From Zobellia amurskyensis (GTDB lineage Bacteria > Bacteroidota > Bacteroidia > Flavobacteriales > Flavobacteriaceae), in NCBI RefSeq assembly GCF_009725985.1, contig NZ_RCNR01000036.1, positions 1 through 47,880 on the forward strand: a DNA stretch of 47,880 nucleotides. The letters are read 5' to 3'. Position 1 is the first letter of the stretch, and every line of letters starts with the position of its first letter. Position numbers and translations under genes: made by a program. Shown here one piece after another: positions 16,973 to 25,996 of this stretch. The notes under the pieces were generated by a model. The model searched no databases and was not told the origin of the DNA. It saw only the letters and a program-made list of their open reading frames with translations.

Positions 16973-17143
16973 TTAGTTTTGGGGTTTCTGTATTACCTCC
17001 TCTTGGGCTACTAAAGTATTCTCCATTAACTGCTCACCGACTATTAAATCGCTATTCAGTTTTTTAATATCACCTGTGTCGGTCAAAGCAGCCGCTATTA
17101 AGATAACGACGAGCAACCCGAACATGAACAGACATTTTCTCAT
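16973..17143 (-). CDS. Small exported 56-residue protein
   Basis: A 57-codon ORF including stop. It starts MRKCLFMFGLLVVILIAAAL, a clear signal peptide or single transmembrane segment, followed by about 35 polar residues (TDTGDIKKLNSDLIVGEQLM..., ending QKPQN). No lipobox. It precedes the 16389-16964 gene by 8 bases. No homologous family is recognised; the composition contrast of a hydrophobic start and polar tail and tight spacing argue that it is real. Confidence 0.55.
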   Translation of the reverse strand: MRKCLFMFGLLVVILIAAALTDTGDIKKLNSDLIVGEQLMENTLVAQEEVIQKPQN

Positions 17144-17501
17144 TGGTTTGTTATTAGTTTTCTGGAATTTATTATAAAAAAACCTGGGGAAACATTAATA
17201 ACCGTCAAATACTTATACTGCTAAAGTAGCGGCGAACATCCTGCGGTTATTGTTCTTATGTATGAATGGTATATTTTCCTGTATAAATGGCAAATGCCTT
17301 ATTTTAACAGGGTTCAAACGGTCTCCGAAAGTATTTTTTCTTCATATATAGTACCAAATACAGCTTTTAAGACACCTTCTTAACCAATTTTGTCACTTTT
17401 TATACCAAACACACTTTAATTATCTCCATCGGCACATCTTTATTATCATAAAACATGCCATACGGTTAAATTTGTTTACTTTACCTTAAAAGTATTACTC
17501 T
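17144..17501. other. Divergent intergenic region before the LytTR pair
   Basis: No ORF is supported. It carries the leader regions of the 56-residue secreted protein (minus) and the response regulator (plus). The only element I can support is TAAATTTG at 17467-17474. The rest is AT-rich without a repeat or RNA I recognise. Confidence 0.5.
17467..17474 (+). promoter_or_regulatory. TAAATTTG -7 box of the LytTR operon
   Basis: Exact TAnnTTTG element 28 bases before the response-regulator ATG, giving a short leader of about 20 bases. Confidence 0.55.
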
Positions 17502-18236
17502 ATGATAGAAGCCGTAATTGTTGATGATGAAATTAAAGCACTTCAAAGTCTTTCGTGGGAATTGACCAATTTTAGCGATGAAATTAAGGTAGAAGCATCT
17601 TTTACAGATCCTTTTGAGGCATTGACTTACTTAGAAAAAAATACACCCGATTGTCTTTTTCTTGATATTGAGATGCCAACTATGGACGGTTTTCAATTTA
17701 TTCAAAAATTGACAAATAAAAATTTTCCCGTTGTTATAACTACGGCTTACAACCAGTATGCAATAAAAGCTTTAAAGAACGAAGCTATAGATTACCTGCT
17801 TAAACCTATTGATACAGACGACCTTAAGGATACCATTGTAAAAATTAGGAAACATAACGCTAAAAACTTTACGGCAGAGCGATTAGAGAGACTGTTGCTG
17901 AACTTCAACTCTAATTCAAAGCATAAGAAAATAACCTTTAACACAGACGGGAAGCTTGTCTTTTTGGATAGTGATGAAATCCTGTATGCCGAGTCTGACG
18001 GAAACTATAGCACCATTTTCTTAGCCGATGGTCATAAGATTGTACTTACCAAAAAACTAAAAGAGGTAAACGAGTTACTACCCGCTGACTCCTTTTTTAG
18101 AATTCACAATTCATTTATAATAAACCTAACCAAAATAAAAGAGTTTTTGAAAACCGATGGATATGTTATTTTGGAATCCAACCACAAGATTCCCGTTTCT
18201 AGACAAAAGAAATCAGATTTTCTGGATATGCTCTAA
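17502..18236 (+). CDS. LytTR-family response regulator
   Basis: 244 residues. The receiver domain (1-115) has the acidic pocket VDDE, the phospho-acceptor Asp55 in FLDIEMPTMDG, a Thr in TTAYN and Lys in LLKPID. The LytTR DNA-binding domain (about 145-244) includes ILYAESDGNYSTIFL and FFRIHNSFIINLTKIKEF. It is a cytoplasmic transcription factor activated by phosphorylation from the partner kinase whose gene begins 8 bases downstream. The target genes are not visible; LytTR factors bind short direct repeats, which I did not see here. Standard member of the family. Confidence 0.95.
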   Translation: MIEAVIVDDEIKALQSLSWELTNFSDEIKVEASFTDPFEALTYLEKNTPDCLFLDIEMPTMDGFQFIQKLTNKNFPVVITTAYNQYAIKALKNEAIDYLLKPIDTDDLKDTIVKIRKHNAKNFTAERLERLLLNFNSNSKHKKITFNTDGKLVFLDSDEILYAESDGNYSTIFLADGHKIVLTKKLKEVNELLPADSFFRIHNSFIINLTKIKEFLKTDGYVILESNHKIPVSRQKKSDFLDML

Positions 18237-18244
18237 AAATATTA

Positions 18245-20227
18245 ATGCGTCTGCAACTGAAAAATAATACATCTTCCCTCGCTAAATATCCTATTAATTT
18301 GGGCACACTACATGTGTTCTTATTTAGCTTTCTATTCCTCTCGGTTAGCAATGCCCAAGACATACCAACATCCTTTAAAAAAACAGTAGATAGTCTTCTA
18401 ACCGCTGCTCCAAAGGACTTTTCTGGCATACACTCGGCATTACGAGGTTACAAGTCAGATACTGTCCTTATGCGTTATTTTTCTAATGCTTCAATCAATA
18501 GCGATTATACTTCTGGCCAAATTTATGCTTTTAACGAGCTGGGGAGAACTTACAGAAACACCTCGCAATACCGCCATGCGGTTGAACTACACAAAAAAGC
18601 TTTAGACCTTGCCAATGAAGTAAACAATATTGAATTTAGAGTGGCCAGTCTAAACGATTTAGGTGTGGTCTATCGCAGAACGTCTTCCATACGAACGGCA
18701 ATGGATTATAACCAACAAGCACTTGAGCTAGCCGAAGCTGTTAAGAAAGAAGACCGATCCCATAGCCTAAAAAAAAGCATTAATGTATCATTGAACTGCA
18801 TAGGCAATCTTTACATTAAACTCAACCAATATGGCCAAGCAATAGAGTACTTCAAAAAATCTTTGGTTTTAGAGACCGAATTGGGAAATACCAAGGGTAT
18901 GGCGATCAACTACGGAAACATTGGAATTTGCCTTGAAGAATTAGGTGAATTGGACGAGGCTCTTAACAATTACCGTACCTCGCTAGCCTATAATGAAGAA
19001 ATAGATAGTGATACAGGGCGAGTTATATGTAAGACAAGTATTGCCAAGGTATATTTAAAAAAAGAACGTGTAAGCGATGCCAAAAGCATTCTTAAGCCTA
19101 TACTGCCCGTTGCAGAAGAGTTGGGCGACGGTTTTCTTATTGCCCCTATATATATTAATCTTGGCTGGGGAGAAATGGTTACCGGTGATTACGCCCATGC
19201 GGAAATAAACATGCTTGAAGGCCTAAGAATTGCCGAAAAATATAACCTTAGAGACGAAGCCGCTAGAGGAAGTCATTTACTTACCCAACTTTATCAGTCT
19301 AAAAAAGATTATAAAAAAGCACTTACCTATAGCATGAAAGCTGAAGAGCTAGATGAAGAAATTGTAAATGAAAGTACCGTACGCTATGTAAACGATATTA
19401 TTTTCAGGTACGATTCCGAGAAAAAAAACAATGAAATTCAAAGCCTGGCCCGGAAGAATGAGATTATTCAAATGGAATTACGCACAAGTAGGACTACCCT
19501 ACTTATAGGAAGCATTGCCCTAGCATTGTTAGCCGGTATTTTCTATATCCTCTACAGACAATATCAACTTAAAAATGAAAAAAAGGTTTTGACCTTAGAG
19601 CAGAGTATGTTGCGCAGTCAAATGAACCCCCATTTTTTATTCAACTCCCTCAACTCCATTAAATTATACATCATAAACAATGAACAAAAGAACGCCGTTC
19701 ATTACCTCAACAAGTTTTCTAAATTGGTCCGAAAAATTCTAGAAGCCTCATCCATGCGAGAAATTCCTTTGGCCGAAGAATTAGAAACTGTAGACCTTTA
19801 TATGAATATTGAAAACATTCGCTTCTCCAACGAGATAGATTTTAAGATTCGTATTGATGAAGATATTGACACCCACACGGTAAAAATTCCATCGTTAATT
19901 TTACAGCCATTCTTAGAAAATGCCATTTGGCACGGGCTTTCACCCAAAAAAGGCGAAAAAATAATTGACCTTCACATTTCAAAAGATAAACAAGACTTTA
20001 TACATATTGCCATATCCGATAATGGCGTGGGAAGAGTTGCTGCCGAGAAAATAAAACAGAATAAGGTATTGAAGCGAAAGTCCGTTGGAATTGAAATTAC
20101 CAAAGAACGCCTCGCGAATTTCTCAAAAGACCTTCAGAATTCGTTTGATGTAGAGATTGTAGATCTATATGACGAAAATAAAAACCCTCTGGGCACCAAA
20201 GTAATACTTCACATTCCTACGATTTAG
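18245..20227 (+). CDS. TPR-containing LytS-type sensor histidine kinase
   Basis: 660 residues. An N-terminal signal segment (about 18-35, LHVFLFSFLFLSVSNAQ) is followed by a periplasmic TPR array (about 60-400), one transmembrane span (about 416-436, LLIGSIALALLAGIFYILY), then the His_kinase/HATPase module. The phospho-accepting His463 is in MNPHFLFNSLNSIK, typical of the LytS/YehU group, and the ATP-binding domain carries ENAIWHGLSP and DNGVG motifs, with GIEITKERL at the end. It forms a two-component pair with the LytTR regulator 8 bases upstream. The TPR array could sense an envelope protein partner, as commonly proposed for this Bacteroidetes architecture; the signal is not known. Overlaps the facing DUF3109 gene by 11 bases at the stop. 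Confidence 0.93.
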   Translation: MRLQLKNNTSSLAKYPINLGTLHVFLFSFLFLSVSNAQDIPTSFKKTVDSLLTAAPKDFSGIHSALRGYKSDTVLMRYFSNASINSDYTSGQIYAFNELGRTYRNTSQYRHAVELHKKALDLANEVNNIEFRVASLNDLGVVYRRTSSIRTAMDYNQQALELAEAVKKEDRSHSLKKSINVSLNCIGNLYIKLNQYGQAIEYFKKSLVLETELGNTKGMAINYGNIGICLEELGELDEALNNYRTSLAYNEEIDSDTGRVICKTSIAKVYLKKERVSDAKSILKPILPVAEELGDGFLIAPIYINLGWGEMVTGDYAHAEINMLEGLRIAEKYNLRDEAARGSHLLTQLYQSKKDYKKALTYSMKAEELDEEIVNESTVRYVNDIIFRYDSEKKNNEIQSLARKNEIIQMELRTSRTTLLIGSIALALLAGIFYILYRQYQLKNEKKVLTLEQSMLRSQMNPHFLFNSLNSIKLYIINNEQKNAVHYLNKFSKLVRKILEASSMREIPLAEELETVDLYMNIENIRFSNEIDFKIRIDEDIDTHTVKIPSLILQPFLENAIWHGLSPKKGEKIIDLHISKDKQDFIHIAISDNGVGRVAAEKIKQNKVLKRKSVGIEITKERLANFSKDLQNSFDVEIVDLYDENKNPLGTKVILHIPTI

Positions 20228-20789
20228 TGTGCTCTATGGCAACTTGCTCCAATTCTTGGTACCAAGCTTCACCAAATTTTCTGATTAGCGCTTCCTTTAC
20301 AAATTTATAAATTGGGACTTTTAACTCCTCGCCCAAAGAACAGGCTGGGTCACAGATATTCCATTTATGGTAATTAACCGCTGTAAGTTCTGTATACTCT
20401 CGTATACGAATAGGGTAAAGGTGACATGAAACTGGTTTTTTCCACTCTATCTCACCTTGATTATAAGCCTCTTCAATACCACATTTTGCAGTCCCATTAT
20501 CAGAAAAAACAACATATGCACACTCACTATTGTTCACCAAAGGGGTCTCCCATTCACCATCATCACCCTTAACAAAAGCTCCTTGATCTTCAATAGCATC
20601 AATACCTTCTTTTCTTAAAAAAGGTTTTACTTTGCTGTAAATATCAACTAGAATTTCAGTTTCCTTATCTTCTAAAGGAGCACCGGCATTACCATCTATA
20701 CAGCATTGTCCCTTGCACGCAGTAATGTTGCAAACAAAATCCTTTTCAATTATTTCTTCTGAAATTATTGTATTACCTAATTGAAACAT
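20217..20789 (-). CDS. DUF3109 family cysteine-rich protein
   Basis: 190 residues, DUF3109-type. Conserved Cys-rich motifs are CNITACKGQCC (residues about 20-30), CAYVVF and KCGIEE in the middle, PVSCHLYPIR and CDPAC. The His/Cys arrangement resembles YkgJ-like proteins that bind zinc or an iron-sulfur cluster, but function is not established. No signal peptide, so cytoplasmic. Convergent with the sensor kinase and overlapping it by 11 bases. A TATCTTTG -7 box lies 19 bases before the ATG. Confidence 0.88.
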   Translation of the reverse strand: MFQLGNTIISEEIIEKDFVCNITACKGQCCIDGNAGAPLEDKETEILVDIYSKVKPFLRKEGIDAIEDQGAFVKGDDGEWETPLVNNSECAYVVFSDNGTAKCGIEEAYNQGEIEWKKPVSCHLYPIRIREYTELTAVNYHKWNICDPACSLGEELKVPIYKFVKEALIRKFGEAWYQELEQVAIEHTKS

Positions 20790-20807
20790 AATGCAAGTTT
20801 AGTTATG

Positions 20808-20815
20808 CAAAGATA
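20808..20815 (-). promoter_or_regulatory. TATCTTTG -7 box of the DUF3109 gene
   Basis: Exact TAnnTTTG element on the minus strand, 18 bases before the ATG. No good -33 box was seen. Confidence 0.5.
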
Positions 20816-20884
20816 CTTTTAAAAGAGGATTTTTTACAGGTAAATTAATTCTATATCTATGCATTCTTTCGGTTTAATTAAATG

Positions 20885-20892
20885 TAATTTTG
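20885..20892 (+). promoter_or_regulatory. TAATTTTG -7 box of the marC-like gene
   Basis: Exact TAnnTTTG element 16 bases before the ATG, giving a short leader; TTTC at about 20864 is a weak -33 candidate. Confidence 0.55.
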
Positions 20893-20908
20893 CGAAAAAT
20901 TTTAAGGT

Positions 20909-21487
20909 ATGGACATACAATTCGATTTTCGAGAAATTGCGACCGCTACAATGGTACTCTTTGCAGTTATTGATATTTTAGGAAGTGTCCCTATAATTAT
21001 AGGTTTACGAAAAAAAGTAGGGCATATAGAATCTGAAAAAGCCTCTTTTGTTTCACTGGTCATAATGATCGCCTTCCTTTTTGTTGGCCAAAAAATTCTG
21101 AAACTAATAGGTATAGATGTATATTCCTTTGCTGTTGCAGGTTCTTTCATTTTATTTTTCCTTGCTCTTGAAATGATATTGGGCATTACCCTTTATAAGG
21201 AAGATGAGCCGGAAAGCGCATCTATTGTTCCAATTGCTTTTCCACTAATTGCGGGCGCAGGTACACTAACAGCATTGCTTTCGCTACGCGCTGAATTTCG
21301 TGTAGAGAATATTATTGTTGCCATTACCTTAAACACTATTTTTGTATACTTAGTGTTGAAATCCTCAAAAAAGATAGAGAAAGTTCTAGGCCAAAGCGGA
21401 CTTAGTGTAATTAGAAAAGTCTTTGGGGTTATTTTATTGGCCATTGCCGTAAAGCTGTTCGCAACGAACATTAACGAGCTTTTTTAA
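20909..21487 (+). CDS. MarC/UPF0056 family membrane protein
   Basis: 192 residues with six hydrophobic segments. It begins MDIQFDFREIATATMVLFAVIDILGSVPI and contains IAFPLIAGAGTLTAL, the typical pro-gly segment of this family. Despite the name, the family's transport role is undefined; it is an inner-membrane protein. The start is ATG after a good -7 box. It is followed by a small membrane protein ORF 36 bases later, and both may be co-transcribed. Confidence 0.93.
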   Translation: MDIQFDFREIATATMVLFAVIDILGSVPIIIGLRKKVGHIESEKASFVSLVIMIAFLFVGQKILKLIGIDVYSFAVAGSFILFFLALEMILGITLYKEDEPESASIVPIAFPLIAGAGTLTALLSLRAEFRVENIIVAITLNTIFVYLVLKSSKKIEKVLGQSGLSVIRKVFGVILLAIAVKLFATNINELF

Positions 21488-21523
21488 AACAGATTATATA
21501 TTTAATCTAAAAAAATTGTAAAA

Positions 21524-21730
21524 ATGAATAAGACCCTAACAATAATCTTAGTCTTAGCGGCAGTTGCCCTTATTGCATATAATGTAACAATGATTGATTT
21601 TCAAAATCCGCTTAATGGGGATAGTACCATTGCCTTAATAGGTATAGTGGCTTCTTTTTGCGCGATACTGCTTCTTTTGATTTTCAGAACTAGTAAAAAA
21701 ATACAGCAAAAAGTACAGCAGCGAGATTAG
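21524..21730 (+). CDS. Small two-span membrane protein, unknown
   Basis: 68 residues. Residues 5-22 (LTIILVLAAVALIAYNVTMI) and 36-55 (IALIGIVASFCAILLLLIF) are transmembrane segments, joined by a short polar loop, with a basic tail (RTSKKIQQKVQQRD). Small proteins of this type are common beside marC-like genes in flavobacteria, which I state from general impression. Its stop codon overlaps the stop of the convergent S41 protease by four bases. Function unknown. Confidence 0.7.
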   Translation: MNKTLTIILVLAAVALIAYNVTMIDFQNPLNGDSTIALIGIVASFCAILLLLIFRTSKKIQQKVQQRD

Positions 21731-23352
21731 TTATTACTTTCAATAGTTTCAGCCTCCCCTTGTTTTACCACCGGGTTATCTAGCTTGATTACCTCTTGCA
21801 ACATTTTATCTTCGGTACTTTTGATTTTAGCATGCACATTGGCTCCGAACAATTGTTCCGCTAATGCAGCTTTTAAGTATAGTTTAATGCTTTCTTCGTA
21901 ATTATAGAAATTCATTCTAAGATTTCTCTGGACCGAGTAGTCTACAAATTTTTCAAAAAGAATATCGTCTACTTTAAAATCTTGGACAAATTCTTCTTTT
22001 GAGTATGAGTTATATCGCTTTCTATCGTCATCTAAGTGCTCAAATATAAAATACGAAAGCCACCCGAAGCTATCCATACTTTCTACGGCCTCTTCTTCAT
22101 TGGAACCTATTGGAACAAAAACATCCGGGATAATTCCACCTCCACCATAGACCACTTTACCTTTTGGTGTCGTGAATTTTAATGAATCCGCCACTTTTAT
22201 ACTATCTACGGTTACCAATTCACCGCTATGGAATCTATCAGTAAATTTTTTGTAATAATCTTCGTTTCCGTTTTCGTATGATTTTTGAATACTCCTACCT
22301 GTGGGTGTGTAATATCTGGAAACCGTAAGACGTACTGCAGAGCCATCACCCAATTCCATTTCACGTTGCACTAAGCCTTTTCCAAAAGATCGGCGTCCAA
22401 CTATAGTACCAATATCATTGTCTTGCAACGCTCCTGCTATAATTTCACTTGCAGATGCAGATCGTTCATTGATCAAAACATAAACTGGCTTATCTTCAAA
22501 TCTACCTTTTGAAGTAGCGTGTATTTTATTGATTTTCCCCTTTTTATTTTTGGTGAAAAGAATCAGTTTGCCATCTTTAAGAAACTCGTCTGCCATTTGC
22601 TCGGCCACACCTAGGTAACCTCCTGGGTTATCTCTCAAGTCCAAAGTCAGCTTACGAGCCCCTTGTTTTATTAGTTCTGATAGCGCCGCTTTAAACTCTC
22701 TATATGTAGATTCTGCAAAACGGTTCACCTTTATATAGGCCATATCATTCGTAAGCATGTAATAGGCTTCCACACTCTTTATTGGAACAATATCCCGTTT
22801 CACATTAATGGTGAAAGTTTTATCTTCTGTTTTTCTATAGACTTGTAGTTTTACCGAACTCCCTTTTTCCCCTTTAAGCTTACCTACAATATCTTCGCTA
22901 GCAAGGTCTTTACCGTATAACGTGTCACCATCAGCCATTAAAATACGATCGCCGGCTTTAATTCCCTTTAGATAACTAGGGCCCTTAGGTACCGTTCTAA
23001 TTACTGAAATTGTGTCTTTATACGGGTAAAAATTAATACCTATACCCACAAAATCACCTTTCATGTTTTCTGAAACCCGATCCATTTCATTTTTGGGAAT
23101 GTATACAGAATGTGGATCTAATTTCTCAAGAATCTGGTTAACGGTTACATCTACAATGCTATCCGTATCAATATCATCAACATACTCATAGTCTATATAG
23201 TCAATAAGTCTATTAAGCTTGTCTTTTTTGGAATTGGTGGTAAACAGTTTCTCAGGACTATCTGCAAAGTGCAATTTCCCTCCAACAAAAATACCTAAGG
23301 CAAGTGCTGCGGCTATAACGGTAGGCCATATGTAGTTTTGTTGTTTTTTCAT
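21727..23352 (-). CDS. S41-family C-terminal processing protease
   Basis: 541 residues. N-terminal membrane anchor or signal (about 10-26, WPTVIAAALALGIFVGG), then a PDZ domain (about 75-165, with DFVGIGINFYPY and GDRILMADGD), then the S41 catalytic domain (about 185-390) with LDLRDNPGG, the Ser in NERSASASE and Lys in GRRSFGKGLV, the expected Ser-Lys dyad. The rest is a helical tail with LFGANVHAKIKS. It is a periplasmic processing protease for tail-dependent substrates. Three bases after the dCMP deaminase gene on the same strand, so they form one operon. Confidence 0.95.
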   Translation of the reverse strand: MKKQQNYIWPTVIAAALALGIFVGGKLHFADSPEKLFTTNSKKDKLNRLIDYIDYEYVDDIDTDSIVDVTVNQILEKLDPHSVYIPKNEMDRVSENMKGDFVGIGINFYPYKDTISVIRTVPKGPSYLKGIKAGDRILMADGDTLYGKDLASEDIVGKLKGEKGSSVKLQVYRKTEDKTFTINVKRDIVPIKSVEAYYMLTNDMAYIKVNRFAESTYREFKAALSELIKQGARKLTLDLRDNPGGYLGVAEQMADEFLKDGKLILFTKNKKGKINKIHATSKGRFEDKPVYVLINERSASASEIIAGALQDNDIGTIVGRRSFGKGLVQREMELGDGSAVRLTVSRYYTPTGRSIQKSYENGNEDYYKKFTDRFHSGELVTVDSIKVADSLKFTTPKGKVVYGGGGIIPDVFVPIGSNEEEAVESMDSFGWLSYFIFEHLDDDRKRYNSYSKEEFVQDFKVDDILFEKFVDYSVQRNLRMNFYNYEESIKLYLKAALAEQLFGANVHAKIKSTEDKMLQEVIKLDNPVVKQGEAETIESNN

Positions 23353-23355
23353 AGT

Positions 23356-23805
23356 TTATATGGGCTCGTCTATATCCTCTCCAATTTTGGGCAAATGTAC
23401 CAGCTCTATACCTGCGCGTTCTAAAAATTGTAATCCGGAGTCATCCTTATAAGACGTTTTGTATACTACACGTTTTATGCCAGACTGGTGTATTAATTTA
23501 CTGCACTCCCTACATGGGGACAGAGTTATATATAGCGTTGCTCCCTCACATGACTGTGTTGAAGAAGCCACTTTACTTATGGCATTGGCTTCGGCGTGTA
23601 AAACATACCATTTGGTATACCCTTCATCGTCCTCACATATGTTTTCAAAACCTGTTGGTGTACCATTGTAACCATCAGAAATAATCATTCTATCTTTAAC
23701 AATAATGGCACCAACCTGTTTACGCTCGCAATAGGATAGTTTACCCCATTCTTGAGCCATGCGTAGATATGCCTTATCATATTTTGTTTGTTTTGACTTT
23801 TTCAT
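23356..23805 (-). CDS. dCMP deaminase (ComEB-type cytidine/deoxycytidylate deaminase)
   Basis: 149 residues from the Met at 23805 (MKKSKQTKYDKAYL); a frame with nine more codons extends to an ATG at 23832, which I consider less likely. Zinc-dependent deaminase fold with HAEANAI supplying His and the catalytic Glu, and PCRECSKLI supplying the two Cys ligands. It deaminates dCMP to dUMP in pyrimidine nucleotide supply. It precedes the S41 protease gene by three bases. Cytoplasmic, normal length. Confidence 0.93.
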   Translation of the reverse strand: MKKSKQTKYDKAYLRMAQEWGKLSYCERKQVGAIIVKDRMIISDGYNGTPTGFENICEDDEGYTKWYVLHAEANAISKVASSTQSCEGATLYITLSPCRECSKLIHQSGIKRVVYKTSYKDDSGLQFLERAGIELVHLPKIGEDIDEPI

Positions 23806-23930
23806 GTAATGCGAAGATACAACAATAGACATTTGTGCTACTTATCTTACCTGCAAGACAACTAAGATACCTGCTTTACAAAAGCCTAACAATAATTACG
23901 GGTTAATTTTAGGTGAAAATACATTAGTTG

Positions 23931-24515
23931 TCATAGCGGAAACGTACGAATGAGCATTGGTATTGTTAGAAGTATTATTAAAATTGAAGTAATTACGACG
24001 AATAACGCTTTCTTTAATTTAGTTGCTGTAATTATAGCCCAGCCCAAAGCTAAAACAGAGACAACTATGGTTACTTGGGAAATCTCAATACCTGCAGCGA
24101 AACCCAAAAGAGGCACCAATTTATTATCTTCTTCCGCCATTAACATTCTAAAGTAATTACTAAATCCGAAGCCATGTATCAATCCAAAGACCAATGTGGC
24201 CAACACGTGACCCTGCATGTTTTGCACTGTTGTGGTCTTACTCATATACAATAGGTTAAAAATAGCTGTAACCATTATAGTTACCGGAATCAAAAACTCA
24301 ACCAGACTAACATCTACCGTTACCAGACCATAGGCACTTAAGGCAAGAGATAAGCAGTGTGCAATAGTAAATACGGTAGCCAGTAAAACAACATTTTTCC
24401 AAGTTTTAAATGAAAAAGGAACAGCTAAGGCTGCCAAGAAAAGAATGTGGTCATAGGCACTGAAGTCCAGCACATGCTCCAAACCCATTTTTATATAGAA
24501 TACAAATTCTTGCAT
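23931..24515 (-). CDS. HupE/UreJ-like membrane protein
   Basis: 194 residues with about six hydrophobic spans. Start at the ATG 24515 (MQEFVFYIKMGLEHVLD); two extra codons upstream begin only with TTG. Conserved His/Asp-containing motifs are YDHILFL, VFTIAHCLSL, FGLIHGFGFS, the pattern of the HupE/UreJ_2 family of nickel or cobalt uptake-associated membrane proteins. No hydrogenase or urease gene is near, so the substrate is uncertain. Inner membrane. It follows the TerB-DnaJ gene by 43 bases on the same strand. Confidence 0.85.
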   Translation of the reverse strand: MQEFVFYIKMGLEHVLDFSAYDHILFLAALAVPFSFKTWKNVVLLATVFTIAHCLSLALSAYGLVTVDVSLVEFLIPVTIMVTAIFNLLYMSKTTTVQNMQGHVLATLVFGLIHGFGFSNYFRMLMAEEDNKLVPLLGFAAGIEISQVTIVVSVLALGWAIITATKLKKALFVVITSILIILLTIPMLIRTFPL

Positions 24516-24558
24516 TTTCAAACTTTTTTAAGACGATGAAAGAACTAAAAAACCACTT

Positions 24559-25299
24559 TTACAAACCTCTTTCGGACTGAATTTCTTCATACGCCCTTTG
24601 TACTTCCTTAAATTTTTCCTCAGCCCCTTTTTTAATAGCCTCGTTCTGTGTGTTTACTCTGTCCGGATGATATTTTTTAGCCATTGTACGGTACGCTTTT
24701 TTCACCTCGTCATTACTGGCCGATTTTTCAATATCCAGAATTTTATATGCATTATTGACCGATTTTATGAACATGGCCTTAATACTCTCAAAATCTCTTA
24801 GATTTACGCGTAAATAACCTGCAATCTCTCTTATCTTATGAATTTCGGGCTCACTAACAGAGCCATCTGCCTGGGCTATTCCAAACAAAAAGTGAAGCAG
24901 TTGCAACCGAACCTCATACCGCGTACGTTGATTTAAAAACGTACAGATTCTTTGCGCAGAAATCTCATGTTTTTTATTGATTTCATTAAAGGTCCTGAAA
25001 ATGGCATTGGCTTTATCCTTACCATAAGTACTAACAAAATATTGCCGCACATAGTCCATTTCACGCTGACTTACCTTGCCATCAGCCTTAATTACGATAG
25101 AACATAACGAAAGTAAATTAAGTTCAAAATCTGCCGGAGAGACCTTTTGGCGCGTCATATCTCCAAAAACAGACTGCGCTCCTCCTCCGCCACTAATTTT
25201 TAAACCATCTATAAAGCTGCCTATCAAGTACCCTAAAATTGCTCCTGGAAACCTGAAAAAATAATACCCTGCGATGGCCGCGAACCATTTAATCATGCC
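24559..25299 (-). CDS. TerB-like/J-domain protein (DjlA type)
   Basis: 246 residues from the ATG at 25299 ([15 protein letters not shown]); the longer frame starts only at a TTG, and a -7 box lies inside that extension at 25315-25322, which decides the start. N-terminal membrane-interacting segment (about 2-28), a TerB/TerB-like helical domain (about 60-165, [19 protein letters not shown] and [18 protein letters not shown]), then a C-terminal J domain (about 178-246) with the HPD motif in KKYHPDRV. The role is likely that of a co-chaperone at the membrane that recruits DnaK. Client unknown. Confidence 0.92.
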   Translation of the reverse strand, partial: GMIKWFAAIAGYYFFRFPGAILGYLIGSFIDGLKISGGGGAQSVFGDMTRQKVSPADFELNLLSLCSIVIKADGKVSQREMDYVRQYFVSTYGKDKANAIFRTFNEINKKHEISAQRICTFLNQRTRYEVRLQLLHFLFGIAQADGSVSEPEIHKIREIAGYLRVNLRDFESIKAMFIKSVNNAYKILDIEKSASNDEVKKAYRTMAKKYHPDRVNTQNEAIKKGAEEKFKEVQRAYEEIQSERGL

Positions 25300-25314
25300 T
25301 TTTCTAAATTTGGG

Positions 25315-25322
25315 CAAAGATA
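25315..25322 (-). promoter_or_regulatory. TATCTTTG -7 box of the TerB-DnaJ gene
   Basis: Exact TAnnTTTG box on the minus strand, 15 bases before the ATG at 25299, and the reason for choosing that start over the longer TTG-initiated frame. Confidence 0.5.
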
Positions 25323-25468
25323 TTAAAAGCGGCAAGAACTAAGCTTCTAAAAACACAGAGAGACCATTAAAGAACAATTGTTGTCAAATACAGCCAACGG
25401 TATAGCCCCATTTTAATCCTTTTCGCCAACGAAACGTTAAGTAAGTCAACTAAATGCGACAAATTAAG

Positions 25469-25476
25469 TATCTTTG
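25469..25476 (+). promoter_or_regulatory. TATCTTTG -7 box of the bacilliredoxin gene
   Basis: Exact TAnnTTTG element 24 bases before ATG 25501. It overlaps the TTG that would open a longer frame, which argues against that longer start. Confidence 0.55.
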
Positions 25477-25500
25477 TTAACCAAAATAAAATTTAAAAAT

Positions 25501-25911
25501 ATGTATCCCGCAGAATTGGTAAAACCTATGAGACAAGACTTGGCTTCAGCCGGGTTTGAAGAATTACATACATCAGAAGCAGTCGAAAATGCAATCAAAA
25601 AAGAAGGTACTACTTTAGTTGTAGTAAATTCTGTTTGTGGTTGTGCAGCGGCAAACGCTAGACCTGCGGCAAAATTAAGTTTACACAACGCAAAGAAACC
25701 TGACCATATCGTTACGGTTTTTGCGGGTGTTGATATTGAAGCTGTAAATACAGCTAGAAACCTTATGATTCCTTTTCCTCCATCATCGCCAAGTATGGCC
25801 CTTTTTAAAGATGGTGAATTGGTTCATATGATCGAACGTCACCACATTGAAGGTAGACCGGCAGAATTGATTGCCGAGAACCTTGTTGGTGCTTACGAGG
25901 AGTTCTGCTAG
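25501..25911 (+). CDS. Bacilliredoxin (BrxA/BrxB, YphP/YqiW family)
   Basis: 136 residues from the ATG (MYPAELVKPM); the longer frame starts only at TTG. The thioredoxin-like fold has the CGC motif in NSVCGCAAANARPA, where bacilliredoxins bind and release bacillithiol mixed disulphides; a C-terminal Cys (EEFC) is conserved. Role: thiol redox repair in the cytoplasm, in partnership with bacillithiol where present. A strong terminator follows. Standard family member. Confidence 0.95.
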   Translation: MYPAELVKPMRQDLASAGFEELHTSEAVENAIKKEGTTLVVVNSVCGCAAANARPAAKLSLHNAKKPDHIVTVFAGVDIEAVNTARNLMIPFPPSSPSMALFKDGELVHMIERHHIEGRPAELIAENLVGAYEEFC

Positions 25912-25954
25912 GACTGTTTAAACACTTCTCTTTACAAGAGAGTATAAAAGAATA

Positions 25955-25985
25955 AAAAAACCGCTTCACAAAGAAGCGGTTTTTT
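25955..25985 (+). terminator. Strong terminator after bacilliredoxin
   Basis: Perfect 13-bp stem (AAAAAACCGCTTC / GAAGCGGTTTTTT) with a 5-base loop ACAAA. It ends exactly where the next gene's -7 box begins. Confidence 0.9.
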
Positions 25986-25992
25986 ATTTTTG
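25985..25992 (+). promoter_or_regulatory. TATTTTTG -7 box directly after the terminator
   Basis: Exact TAnnTTTG element whose first T is the last base of the terminator arm, and whose end is 4 bases before the PlsC ATG. Transcription would begin at or very near the ATG, implying a leaderless or nearly leaderless mRNA. Confidence 0.5.
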
Positions 25993-25996
25993 CACT

